Below, one piece after another: positions 1 through 6,995 of a stretch of DNA of 64,000 nt. A program made the position numbers and the translations under genes. Origin of the DNA: Pseudomonas viridiflava. GTDB lineage: Bacteria; Pseudomonadota; Gammaproteobacteria; Pseudomonadales; Pseudomonadaceae. Below the pieces are notes generated by a model. That model was given only the letters and a program-made list of their open reading frames with translations. It ran no database searches and had not been told where the DNA came from. The stretch lies in assembly GCF_900582195.1 (NCBI RefSeq), contig NZ_UTHA01000184.1, positions 1 through 64,000 of the forward strand, read 5' to 3'. Position 1 is the stretch's first letter, and each line of letters begins with the position of its first letter.

Positions 1-409
1 GATCTCTCGTCAGCGGGAGGCGAATTCTACAGCGTTACACGCTGCTGTCAACACCTCTTTTTCAACTTCCTTTCGGCTTCGATAAACTGAAGCAACCTGC
101 TGCCGAAACCTGCATAACTCATTGAATATCAAGGAGTTTTCCGTTTCGACTGCGCCGGAAGTGGGGCGAATTATAGACATCTGAAATCTGCCGTCAACCG
201 TTAATTGCGCTTTTATCCAAATCTCGCTAAAGCCTCCCTCCAGCCCTATCTATATAGAAGCAAAACTCGCAACCCGACTCGAAATCAACATCAAGGGCGA
301 CGTTGGCTGCAGGCGGGGCATGCATAGCCACAACAACAGAGGAGGCAAACGAGAGGATTGAGCCACTTACTGAGCAGGAGCCATGGAGAAAGGGAATTCA
401 ATATATAGA
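1..409. other. intergenic, left of the integrated element
   Basis: No gene is supported here. Short open frames exist but lack a ribosome site and a coding-like composition. The stretch lies outside the integrated element and leads into the duplicated tRNA end at 410. Confidence 0.6.
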
Positions 410-463
410 TGGTGTCCCAGGGCAGGTTCGAACTGCCAACCTTCCCCTTAGGAGGGCTATCCA
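410..463 (-). other. attL: duplicated 3' half of tRNA-Arg(CCT)
   Basis: On the minus strand this reads as the 3' half of a tRNA: CCT anticodon loop, variable loop, T-arm, acceptor 3' strand and CCA. It has no D-arm or 5' acceptor strand, so it is not a working gene. It shares a 20-base block (CAACCTTCCCCTTAGGAGGG, plus strand) with the intact tRNA at 16205-16281. Its T-stem differs (GGCAG/CTGCC, fully paired). It marks the left boundary of the element. Confidence 0.85.
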
Positions 464-548
464 AACCCCAGCAAACAATGGCAAAACCCCGTATTTATTG
501 GGTTTTTCGTCCGGTTGTGTCCGTGAAAACGACGCCGTATAGTTCTTT

Positions 549-570
549 TTGCACCCACCATGCACCCATG
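549..570 (+). repeat. left copy of the terminal TGCACCCA repeat
   Basis: Two tandem TGCACCC motifs (TGCACCCAC at 550 and TGCACCCAT at 561) form a 22-base unit. The unit recurs in the same orientation at 16136-16157 with one mismatch. Lying just inside each element end and over the integrase 5' region, these are candidate arm-type integrase binding sites, which could also make integrase expression self-limiting. Confidence 0.6.
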
Positions 571-578
571 GGAACAAA

Positions 579-1790
579 TTGAAAGAGAAGCTCACCGCCA
601 AGCTGCTGGCGTCCCTGCAGATAACCGGCCAGGAATATGAGGTCCACGATACCACCGTCGGCGGTCTGTTCGTGCGCGTCACTGCCGCCGGCGCCAAGTC
701 CTATGTAGTGACCTGGGCCAGAGGCCGAAAGAAGACATTGGGTCGCATTGGCATACTGACGTTGGAGCAAGCGCGAGCGGAGGCTACTCAATATCTCGCA
801 GAGGCAAGAACCCTGGGGGAACCGCTAGCCGTTACCCAAGGACGTAAAGGCGCTACCCTCCCCTCCTTACGCGAGTTCATCGATGACATATACATGCCTT
901 GGTTCAAGACGCACCACAAAGGGCATGAGAAAACCCTGCACACGCTCGGCCACAACTTCGAAGCAATCATGCCCCAGCGTCTCAATGCGATCACTGGCCG
1001 CGACTTGGACCAGATCCGTACGGGATGGATGCAGTCAGGCAATAAGCCGTCGACGGTCAACAGGAAAATGGGCTCGATCAGCGGCGTATTCAGCAGAGCC
1101 GTTGAATGGGAGTACATCGATGCCCACCCGATGGACAGGCTCAAAGCCTTAAAGGTCGACTCGATGGGACTGGTCCGCTACTTAGATGCTGAAGAGACCA
1201 AACGACTTCGGGAAGCACTCGACGCCCGCCAAGACGAAGCGAGGACGGAGCGCGAGAGTGCGAACAAGTGGCGAGCGGATCGCGGTAAGGAACCGATGCC
1301 AAGCCTGCTTGAAGTCCGATTTACGGACCACTTGAAGCCTATGGTGCTGGTGTCCCTGAACACAGGCATGAGACGCGGTGAGCTGTTCGACTTGAAATGG
1401 TCCGCAGTGAACTTCCAAACGAAGACGATCACCGCAGCCGGCGCCACCACCAAAACAAGCGACACACGACACATCCCGATGAACAAGGAAACGGTGCGCG
1501 TGCTGGAAGACTGGAAGAAGATGGCCGGCAAATCTCGATATGTGTTCCCGAGTCAGGAAGGCGGACGTCTGGAGGACGTTAAAAGCGCTTGGCTCAAGCT
1601 GCTAGAGCGAGCCAATATCGAAGGGTTCCGCTGGCACGATATGCGTCACGATTTCGCGTCACGCCTAGTGATGGCCGGCGTACCGCTCAACACGGTACGG
1701 GATCTGCTGGGGCACGCCGATATAAAGATGACACTGAGGTATGCCCACTTGGCGCCTGGGACGAAAGCCGCAGCAGTAGAGCTGATTTAG
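579..1790 (+). CDS. tyrosine recombinase / phage integrase
   Basis: Site-specific integrase that would insert and excise the element at the tRNA-Arg(CCT) gene. An N-terminal arm-binding domain (DUF4102-like, about residues 1-80) precedes a core-binding SAM-like domain and the C-terminal catalytic domain. From the TTG at 579, the catalytic residues are R265 (TGMRRGE), H353 and R356 (HDMRH), H379 (LGHADI) and Y388 (LRYAHL). The frame stays open back to a TTG at 549 and no in-frame ATG lies near the front. I prefer 579 because the conserved KLTAKLL start follows it, a GGGA lies just before it, and the 549 start would sit inside the terminal repeat. About 403 residues is normal for the family. 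It points into the element, and its 3' end overlaps the convergent gene at 1787 by four bases. Confidence 0.93.
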   Translation: MKEKLTAKLLASLQITGQEYEVHDTTVGGLFVRVTAAGAKSYVVTWARGRKKTLGRIGILTLEQARAEATQYLAEARTLGEPLAVTQGRKGATLPSLREFIDDIYMPWFKTHHKGHEKTLHTLGHNFEAIMPQRLNAITGRDLDQIRTGWMQSGNKPSTVNRKMGSISGVFSRAVEWEYIDAHPMDRLKALKVDSMGLVRYLDAEETKRLREALDARQDEARTERESANKWRADRGKEPMPSLLEVRFTDHLKPMVLVSLNTGMRRGELFDLKWSAVNFQTKTITAAGATTKTSDTRHIPMNKETVRVLEDWKKMAGKSRYVFPSQEGGRLEDVKSAWLKLLERANIEGFRWHDMRHDFASRLVMAGVPLNTVRDLLGHADIKMTLRYAHLAPGTKAAAVELI

Positions 1791-2272
1791 AAGGGAATCA
1801 ACTCTTTATCCGTGATAGGAACGATGGTCGGGCTAGATTTGTGCAGACTCACATGATCTAAGAGTTTGTCCCAGTTGTCTGTTACGAGAAACATTACCAG
1901 CCTATCCGGCTCCGTGGAGAAAGTCATATCCGGATAGTGCTGCCAAAAGTAAGCACTAGCCTTAATTGTCTCCCAGATACGAAGCTCATCGTACGTGAGC
2001 GCCTCTGGCATGTAGAGCGCAAGGTTAACCAAACGCACAGACTCATCGGTCGACCAGACTTTATCAATCACGCTGGAGAGACTATTTCCATCGAAGTCCC
2101 CGTGGGCTTGGCTCATCGCCTGAGCGATCGCCCACTCGATAACGGCCGTCAGTGATCGCTTCTGCACTCTTCCCATTATGTCGAGAGCGAATTTTATCTT
2201 CGGATCAATTCTGATACCGACGCTAACGGTTGTGCTCGTCTCACCAGCCCGCTTACTTGTCTTCGTCGCCAT
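1787..2272 (-). CDS. hypothetical phage-type protein with RHH-like N-terminus
   Basis: A 161-residue protein, convergent with the integrase. The N-terminal 55 residues (a basic stretch, then a beta-like VSVGIRIDP and two short helices) look like a ribbon-helix-helix DNA-binding fold. The rest is acidic and aromatic with no motif I recognise. It is divergent from the excisionase-like gene at 2460, so the 190 bases between them should hold promoters for both arms. That fits a regulatory role but does not prove it. Confidence 0.6.
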   Translation of the reverse strand: MATKTSKRAGETSTTVSVGIRIDPKIKFALDIMGRVQKRSLTAVIEWAIAQAMSQAHGDFDGNSLSSVIDKVWSTDESVRLVNLALYMPEALTYDELRIWETIKASAYFWQHYPDMTFSTEPDRLVMFLVTDNWDKLLDHVSLHKSSPTIVPITDKELIPF

Positions 2273-2459
2273 ACCAATCCATCTGCTCTCTGAAGGTCAA
2301 TTTAACTGACGTGATGGGCACAGCTTGCTCGACCCGCAAACCGCTGTCAATCCGTGCGAATACGTGCATGTTTAGCATTTGCTTGCATTGCTAGAATTAT
2401 GCATTGTAACCTAGCATCATCTGGCCCCCCTTTTGGTGTCGGAATTTAGGGAGATATCC

Positions 2460-2663
2460 ATGGAACAAGGTCAACAACAGATGGCACCGTTGTCGGTGAG
2501 CGTCGAAGAGTCTGCCCGTATTTTGGGCATATCGCGTTCGGCCACCTACGAGCTGATTGCTCAGGGCGAAATCAAAACATTTAAGATCGGCCGGCGACGA
2601 TTGGCCTTGGCATCGGAACTGAAAGCATTCATTGAGCGCGCCGCAAAGGCCGGCTCACGATGA
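2460..2663 (+). CDS. excisionase / AlpA-like helix-turn-helix protein
   Basis: A 67-residue protein with a MerR/Xis-type winged helix. Residues 14-60 contain the typical EESARILGISRSATYELI helix-turn-helix followed by the wing FKIGRRRL. Such proteins act as recombination directionality factors or AlpA-type activators in phages and satellites. The ATG at 2460 follows AGGGAGA and is preferred over upstream in-frame starts. Its stop overlaps the next start (ATGA), so it leads a small operon. Confidence 0.8.
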   Translation: MEQGQQQMAPLSVSVEESARILGISRSATYELIAQGEIKTFKIGRRRLALASELKAFIERAAKAGSR

Positions 2664-2785
2664 ATTGCGAAGAGAATAAGGAGCGAGGAATGCGCAGGAC
2701 CGCGCTGAAGGATGCTAAGGCGGTGTTCGAGCACCGCCTTAGCAAAAACACACTGGATAGCACCAACGTGAAGGGCAAACTATGA
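2660..2785 (+). CDS. 41-residue basic hypothetical protein
   Basis: A short frame starts at an ATG overlapping the stop of the excisionase-like gene and ends at a TGA overlapping the ATG of the gene at 2782, so both junctions are ATGA-type. That double coupling is the main support. The product is basic and rich in Lys and Arg with no recognised domain. A perfect 12-base-pair hairpin (2714-2743) lies inside the frame. An in-frame ATG at 2690 would give a 31-residue alternative. Confidence 0.5.
   Translation: MNCEENKERGMRRTALKDAKAVFEHRLSKNTLDSTNVKGKL
2714..2743. repeat. perfect inverted repeat inside the 41-residue gene
   Basis: GCTAAGGCGGTG and its exact reverse complement are separated by the loop TTCGAG. 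It is followed by an A-run rather than a T-run on the plus strand, so it is not a standard forward terminator. It could be an RNA hairpin controlling translation in the overlapping operon, or a protein-binding site. Confidence 0.7.
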
Positions 2786-3018
2786 CACGCCATTCTTCAA
2801 CCGAGCAAGACCGCAAGATGATCGAGGCGCTTAGAAACGGCCCGGTTTCCTCCGTCGAGGCAGCTCAAACGCTCGACATCGTTCAGCCGCCGAGCACTAT
2901 TCGTCGCCTAAGAAAAAAGGGGCACGAAATCCGCACCTACTGGACGCACCAGTCGACCGAGCCGGGTCGACCGCCGCACCGGGTTGCCAAATACATTTTG
3001 ATGCGCGAAGCCTCGTAA
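2782..3018 (+). CDS. small helix-turn-helix protein
   Basis: A 78-residue protein with a winged-helix-like core. The segment around SVEAAQTLDIVQ then STIRRLRKKGHEI is a classic helix-turn-helix plus recognition helix, followed by a wing containing PGRPPHRVAKYIL. Similar short proteins are common in early regions of Pseudomonas prophages and islands. It is translationally coupled to the preceding frame. A perfect hairpin (GCGCCTCC/GGAGGCGC, 3034-3054) lies between it and the next gene. Confidence 0.65.
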   Translation: MTRHSSTEQDRKMIEALRNGPVSSVEAAQTLDIVQPPSTIRRLRKKGHEIRTYWTHQSTEPGRPPHRVAKYILMREAS

Positions 3019-3078
3019 ACCATTGACTAGCCGGCGCCTCCATATCGGAGGCGCTTGCGCCTGCCTGCGAGCCATTGA

Positions 3079-3534
3079 ATGGCATCTTCAAGAACAGTCC
3101 GAACCAAGAAAGCTAAAACGCCTCCTTTTGCGATGCTGTTTCTTGCCATGGGCCAGTCTGCCAATTACAGGGCTATGGGGCCCTGGTCTCGGTGCGTCCT
3201 CAATGAACTCATGATGCAGTACCGCGGCAACAACAACGGCGATCTATCGGCGACACGGACAATGGCAAAGGAGTGGGGCATTGCCTCTGACAATACCCTT
3301 CGGAAGGCTCTGGCAGAACTCGAGGCCGGCGGCTGGATCATCCAGACCAGGAGTAGTATTTTTTCTCGCCATGGCGCGCGTTGCGCGCTCTACGCACTGA
3401 GCTGGTTTGCCATCGACGAATGCCCTGGCAAAGATCTTGAAATAGGTCCAACCCGCGCACCTCCACGAACAATCCGCAGCCTCGCAATTTCGAATTCTTC
3501 CAGCGCAGAAAATGCGCACATACCGGCGCAATAA
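3079..3534 (+). CDS. replication-type winged-helix protein, probably shortened at its C-terminus
   Basis: A 151-residue protein. Residues 30-115 form a helix-turn-helix region (ATRTMAKEWG, then TLRKALAELEAGGWI) like those of phage and island replication or partition proteins. The start has only a weak upstream purine run. The frame stops at a TAA inside a cluster of TGCGCA repeats. Another frame (offset by two bases) stays open across 3512-3690, so a frameshift may have cut the tail. No function beyond DNA binding can be claimed. Confidence 0.55.
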   Translation: MASSRTVRTKKAKTPPFAMLFLAMGQSANYRAMGPWSRCVLNELMMQYRGNNNGDLSATRTMAKEWGIASDNTLRKALAELEAGGWIIQTRSSIFSRHGARCALYALSWFAIDECPGKDLEIGPTRAPPRTIRSLAISNSSSAENAHIPAQ

Positions 3535-3649
3535 ATGCGCACGTAGAACGATCCGTTTGTACGGCTCTGTCCGGTTGTATTTGTGACCGCTGTCTACGTG
3601 CGCAAAAAGTGCGCCGTAATTACCCGTTTACGTGCGCAGAAAGTGCGCA
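3513..3649. repeat. TGCGCA repeat cluster (iteron-like)
   Basis: TGCGCA occurs at 3513, 3536, 3599, 3633 and 3644, and TGCGCC at 3610. A 21-base unit of the form TACGTGCGCA-RAAAGTGCGCM is repeated directly at 3595 and 3629, 34 bases apart. It begins in the 3' end of the preceding gene and ends about 60 bases before the next. Candidate iterons, operators, or the remnant of a repetitive coding tail. Confidence 0.6.
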
Positions 3650-3707
3650 CCCTTATAGATATCTACCATGCTGTCTGAGCTTTTAGTGCAGACCAGAAAG
3701 GATCAGG

Positions 3708-4025
3708 ATGAATAGAAACCAGATGCGTGCGGCCATGACTGACAACCTCGTCTTGCCAATGTCGGTGATGGATAGTGAGCATTGGAGAGGTATGCCGCTT
3801 GTGTCGAGAGTGGTCCTGTGGGATCTGATGCCTCAAGCGTGCAGTGCCCGGCCGAGAGAGATCCTTCCATCCAGAGCCGTCACCTTTTCTGAACAATTGA
3901 AGTGTCGCAGGGCTCTGATCGACCTGATTGAGCGCGGCCTGATTGTCCGAACCATGACCAAGCCGGATCGTTACGCGCTCAACTTTCCGCCCTACTCGGA
4001 ATACCCGCATTCCAGCCGGCGATGA
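3708..4025 (+). CDS. hypothetical winged-helix-like element protein
   Basis: A 105-residue protein starting at an ATG preceded by AAAGGATCAGG. The centre (VTFSEQLKCRRALIDLIERGLI) reads as a winged-helix core, similar in plan to the protein at 3079, with a Pro- and Ser-rich end. It follows the TGCGCA cluster, which may control it. I do not recognise a named family. A two-part inverted repeat follows its stop. Confidence 0.5.
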   Translation: MNRNQMRAAMTDNLVLPMSVMDSEHWRGMPLVSRVVLWDLMPQACSARPREILPSRAVTFSEQLKCRRALIDLIERGLIVRTMTKPDRYALNFPPYSEYPHSSRR

Positions 4026-4029
4026 AAAG

Positions 4030-4080
4030 GCACCACCCCGTTGCAGGGTAGTGCCTTCGATACTACGAAAGTTTCGTAGT
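4030..4080. terminator. double hairpin between convergent genes
   Basis: Two hairpins lie back to back: GGCACCACCCC pairs with AGGGTAGTGCC (4030-4054, with a G-T pair), then ACTACGAAA and TTTCGTAGT around a single G (4062-4080). They separate the plus-strand gene ending at 4025 from the minus-strand gene ending at 4084, the position of a bidirectional terminator. There is no long T-run. Confidence 0.55.
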
Positions 4081-4083
4081 TGC

Positions 4084-4410
4084 TCAGTCGAGCTCCGCGG
4101 GGGTGAATGGCTGAGCACCATCACGCAGCGCACGAAGCCCGACCATCGCCGCCAGGGCTACGCGCTCGATAAATCCGAGTTCAAGATTGGTGGTACGGCC
4201 GCCCATCCCGACAAGGGCAAACCGGATGGCGTTGAACGCTTCAGTTTCGTCATGGTTCGCCAGGTCTCGCACTTCGCACTCGAAGAAGTCGATACCCTTC
4301 TGCCAATCGGCCGCAACGCCAGGATTGTTCCTTGGCCAGTTGACCAGCCGCCCTTCGACGTCCCGCACAGTGAAGCTCAGGTCGTCCCGAGATCGGATAG
4401 CGGCGCTCAT
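4084..4410 (-). CDS. hypothetical phage-type protein
   Basis: A 108-residue acidic protein with no recognised motif. It is the last gene of a minus-strand run reading 5172 to 4084, and its ATG overlaps the stop of the upstream gene (ATGA at 4407-4410). Tight coupling and G+C-rich third positions support coding. Small cistrons like this are common in early operons of Pseudomonas temperate elements. Confidence 0.6.
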   Translation of the reverse strand: MSAAIRSRDDLSFTVRDVEGRLVNWPRNNPGVAADWQKGIDFFECEVRDLANHDETEAFNAIRFALVGMGGRTTNLELGFIERVALAAMVGLRALRDGAQPFTPAELD

Positions 4411-4652
4411 TGGTCCGCCTCCGTCGCGTCGAGCGCCTTCTGCATCTGCTCAACTTCGCTGTCGACGTAGTTCGCCCAGTCGTACCCAAGAAAGCTACCG
4501 AGGCTGGCCAGTTCTTCGATGTCGTGCGACTTGCCGTGCTTCAAGTCCTTCGTGATGGCGTTGAACAGCACCCGCATATTGCTGATACGTTCGTGCGTGG
4601 CGCGTAGCAGTTCAAGGGCTTCGTCGGCGATGCGAGCGGTTGGCTGGCTCAT
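4407..4652 (-). CDS. hypothetical small helical protein
   Basis: An 81-residue protein predicted to be almost wholly helical (repeated LELLRATHERI and EELASLGSF type segments, acidic end). It overlaps its neighbours by ATGA junctions on both sides, which supports it as a real cistron of the same operon. No known family recognised. Confidence 0.6.
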   Translation of the reverse strand: MSQPTARIADEALELLRATHERISNMRVLFNAITKDLKHGKSHDIEELASLGSFLGYDWANYVDSEVEQMQKALDATEADQ

Positions 4653-4834
4653 TGCACACCCCCTACGCAGATCCCGCGGGATGGCGCGGCGCCTGACAGA
4701 ACCTTCACGCTGATATCGCCGAGGATCTTCAGTGGTGCCAACTGGGCCAGCTTGATGTTGGCCGGCAGCACCATGGTGGTGATGACCTGACCGTGCGCGT
4801 CCAAAATTTGGATGGTATTCTGTTTAAATTGCAT
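4649..4834 (-). CDS. hypothetical 61-residue protein
   Basis: The frame is open back to a GTG at 4927, but the ATG at 4834 is preferred: it has an AGAGG about ten bases upstream, while the GTG has no spaced ribosome site. The product is beta-rich (TIQILDAHGQVITTMVLP). Its stop overlaps the next start. The dropped upstream part contains a hairpin (CCCGGTG/CACCGGG, 4873-4892), consistent with a leader. Confidence 0.5.
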   Translation of the reverse strand: MQFKQNTIQILDAHGQVITTMVLPANIKLAQLAPLKILGDISVKVLSGAAPSRGICVGGVQ

Positions 4835-4953
4835 GACGTGTGCCTCTAAGCTTCGTCCTGTGATCGCCTTCCCGGTGTTAGCGCACCGGGTTGGCACTTC
4901 TTTTTTGATGGCTCGGATCTGAGCCACCTTCCAATGTGGGGTAATCCCACCGT

Positions 4954-5172
4954 TTACTGCTTACCCTTCTCAGCGATCCAGCCCGCCGCCCAGCTCAGGG
5001 GATCCTTCGACGCCATCGGCTTGAGTGGCTTGCCATCCCGCGCTGCCTGCCTCCCCTCCTCCTCTGTCTCTGAGTGAATCCATACCGTGGTGTTCTTAAA
5101 GCCAGCCGCGCGTTGCCGCTCTTTAAATGCGCGCTGACGCAACGTGTTGGGGCTTTCGATCTTGTCTGTCAT
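4954..5172 (-). CDS. small putative ribbon-helix-helix protein
   Basis: A 72-residue basic protein. The pattern RQRAFKERQRAAGFKNTTVWIHSE, split as a basic helix followed by a short strand (NTTVWIHS) and a helix rich in Glu and Arg, resembles small RHH repressors. The start could also be a GTG three codons earlier. Two identical TTACCGGTAA palindromes lie immediately upstream, so autoregulation is a reasonable guess. It is the first gene of the minus-strand operon. Confidence 0.55.
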   Translation of the reverse strand: MTDKIESPNTLRQRAFKERQRAAGFKNTTVWIHSETEEEGRQAARDGKPLKPMASKDPLSWAAGWIAEKGKQ

Positions 5173-5184
5173 CTGAATCACTCA

Positions 5185-5227
5185 TTACCGGTAACGTGAG
5201 ATCATACTGTCACGGCATTACCGGTAA
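5185..5227. promoter_or_regulatory. paired TTACCGGTAA operators
   Basis: The perfect 10-base palindrome TTACCGGTAA occurs at 5185-5194 and 5218-5227, each inside CATTACCGGTAACG. The centres are 33 bases apart, about three helical turns, so dimers would bind the same face. They sit directly before the minus-strand operon starting at 5172. Likely a repressor site. Confidence 0.7.
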
Positions 5228-5412
5228 CGCAACAGAGAGGGTGTAAAAAATTTGCACCCCGGAGATGCACGGACTTTTGCTCACATCTGGATTACAGATC
5301 TAAAAGTGGGAATTCCCGCTTTGCTGTTAGGTGCCGGGCTCGCCGACACTTTCGCGAGAAGGTCGTAAAAGGCTGGGAGGCTTACTCCAATGGAGGAAAC
5401 CTCGGTGCCCCA

Positions 5413-5448
5413 CCACCGGTGGAACACCCAGACTTCCACCACCGGTGG
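5413..5448. repeat. two CCACCGGTGG palindromes
   Basis: CCACCGGTGG occurs at 5413-5422 and 5439-5448, 26 bases apart, just downstream of the stop of the small minus-strand gene at 5452. Both share the ACCGGT core with the operators at 5185-5227. A related CCAATGGAGG lies at about 5388. Possible protein-binding sites. Confidence 0.55.
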
Positions 5449-5451
5449 GAG

Positions 5452-5610
5452 TTATAGCCGCATCTGCCGGATGACCTGGCGCGGATCGGCGCCGGCAGCC
5501 AGCGCTGAGGTGGCGTCTTTGGTGAGCTGATCGAGGCGGTTTTGTTTCCCCCTCTGCGCTTTGAACAGCTTGTACCTCGCAAGCCCTATCGCTTGAATGC
5601 AAATGGCCAT
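5452..5610 (-). CDS. 52-residue basic helical protein
   Basis: A short frame from ATG (5610) to TAA with a convincing codon pattern (GCC, CTC, GGC, CGC and CAG choices typical of the genome). The product is basic with a helical C-terminal half (AAGADPRQVIRQMRL). Two longer overlapping frames on the same strand look like its shadows. The ribosome site is weak (GGAAAAG). I do not recognise a family. It lies alone between the 5172 operon promoter and the YodC-like gene. Confidence 0.5.
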   Translation of the reverse strand: MAICIQAIGLARYKLFKAQRGKQNRLDQLTKDATSALAAGADPRQVIRQMRL

Positions 5611-5663
5611 TACATGTACTTTTCCAACTGGGAATAGTCCCTCAGATAAAAAGGATCAGAACC

Positions 5664-5858
5664 ATGGCAGAAGGAAATGAGTTTGCAACTGGTGACTTCG
5701 TTAAGCTTAAGTCAGGCGGGCCAGTAATGACGGTGAAAGGCTATCGAAAGATCAGTGATGCTTTTCTCTGCCAGTGGTTTGCTGGGAAGAAGCTTGAGCA
5801 GGGGGAATTTTTTCCTGACAGCTTGGAGGCCACAACGCTAGAAAAAAAGGAAATCTAG
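5664..5858 (+). CDS. YodC-family (DUF2158) small protein
   Basis: A 64-residue protein with the YodC signature: FATGDFVKLKSGGPVMTV, then a CQWF motif and a KKLEQGEFFPDSL end. Members are small beta-barrel-like proteins of unknown role, common in enterobacteria and mobile elements. The ATG has AAAAGGATCAG upstream. The next gene begins on the last base of its stop codon, so the two form an operon. Confidence 0.8.
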   Translation: MAEGNEFATGDFVKLKSGGPVMTVKGYRKISDAFLCQWFAGKKLEQGEFFPDSLEATTLEKKEI

Positions 5859-6124
5859 TGGACGCATACACAGTTGCCAATTGGATGCTTTCGCAGATCC
5901 AGCGAGAAGCCTGCATCTACCAAGACGACGTCGTGGACCACTTGGTGAAAGCCGAGCGTGAAGATTTGTTAGCCGAGAACGCAGATGGCAACCAAGTGAT
6001 CGGCAAGGCAGTCTTGGCTGCCTTCCGCAAGCTGACACCAGACGCTGTTGTCTGGGTAAAGCCAGATCGCTACTGGCGCTTCAGGGTCGCAGAGGACGAG
6101 CCTGGCCGGGAAGCGAGAGGCTGA
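5858..6124 (+). CDS. DUF6953-like small protein
   Basis: An 88-residue protein starting at a GTG that shares one base with the preceding TAG. The layout AxWMLxQ...CIYQDDVVDHL...NGNxxIxKxVLxAFRKLT...WVKxDRYWR matches the small DUF6953 family as I recall it; its function is unknown. A hairpin (GCGCCGG/CCGGCGC, 6158-6180) lies about 30 bases past the stop and may end the transcript. Confidence 0.6.
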   Translation: MDAYTVANWMLSQIQREACIYQDDVVDHLVKAEREDLLAENADGNQVIGKAVLAAFRKLTPDAVVWVKPDRYWRFRVAEDEPGREARG

Positions 6125-6284
6125 ACAGATTCAGAAAGGGATAAAAACGCTCTTAATGCGCCGGACACCTAGCCCGGCGCTCACTCACACCAAAACGCAA
6201 AGCTCGTCATGTCAAATGCACTTCTAATTGACATAACCATGCACCCACTCATCAACGAGATCAACAGCAGATTAGATCGTAAAA

Positions 6285-6995
6285 ATGACTCAAAAAAGTG
6301 AAAACAACACCCGAAAACCGTCCCTGCTTCGAACAGATAAAACGACGAACAGCGCTGCCCAAGCCCCAGAAGTGATTAGCGGAGCGAGTAAACACACAGA
6401 AAAATACACTATATATATCGCCTTACTCGCACTTTTGCTGTCCATATTCAGCACAATTGCTTCATGGAACACATATAAAATAACAGCGAATCAAACCTTA
6501 CAAGACAAACTACTCGTATTAAAAGGAATCTTTGACAAAGAAGACAACCTCCAAATCATGGTAAAGCCAATATCCAACAACAGCTTCTTTCTTGAGGGAA
6601 CGGCCTTTCTCCCTTCACCTATCTCAAAGTCTCCCTCCCCTATTGAAGCTAGCGGTCAGATTTTATACATGGGAGATACCGTATTATCGTTGGAAAATCT
6701 CATACTTGAAAAGCACAAACCTTTAGAAGGAAAAATTCAGTTCACAAAAATCAATATACCGATGGTGATAAAATCACGATACATCGCCAAAGGCCTACAA
6801 TATAGCGACCTTTCATTATACATGCTGAGAGCTGACGTATTGATTAATCCTCTACCAGAAACCAAAGCAAAAATAACATTCACCAGTTTAAATTTCATGG
6901 GTAGAATGGGCATGGAAGAAAGCGCACAAGATTATGTTGACGATCTATACAAATCTGGATCGGTAGTAGTCACTCCACCTAAACCGACTCTATAA
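6285..6995 (+). CDS. membrane-anchored protein paired with an Mrr-like nuclease
   Basis: A 236-residue protein. Residues 1-40 are a polar tail rich in Ser, Thr and Lys. One clear membrane helix follows at about 42-62 (IYIALLALLLSIFSTIASW), then a mostly beta-rich C-terminal domain. The gene is visibly A+T-rich with codon use unlike its neighbours, suggesting separate acquisition. Its stop overlaps the start of the nuclease-like gene at 6995 by one base, so the two are almost certainly one unit. I do not recognise the family; the likely role is a membrane partner of the nuclease. The ribosome site is weak. Confidence 0.7.
   Translation: MTQKSENNTRKPSLLRTDKTTNSAAQAPEVISGASKHTEKYTIYIALLALLLSIFSTIASWNTYKITANQTLQDKLLVLKGIFDKEDNLQIMVKPISNNSFFLEGTAFLPSPISKSPSPIEASGQILYMGDTVLSLENLILEKHKPLEGKIQFTKINIPMVIKSRYIAKGLQYSDLSLYMLRADVLINPLPETKAKITFTSLNFMGRMGMEESAQDYVDDLYKSGSVVVTPPKPTL

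Noticed and set aside
410..463. A second functional tRNA-Arg
   Set aside because: The D-arm and 5' acceptor strand are missing; it is only the duplicated attachment half.
303..542. A 79-codon frame over the left attachment site
   Set aside because: Runs through the tRNA remnant, has no ribosome site and no coding-like composition.
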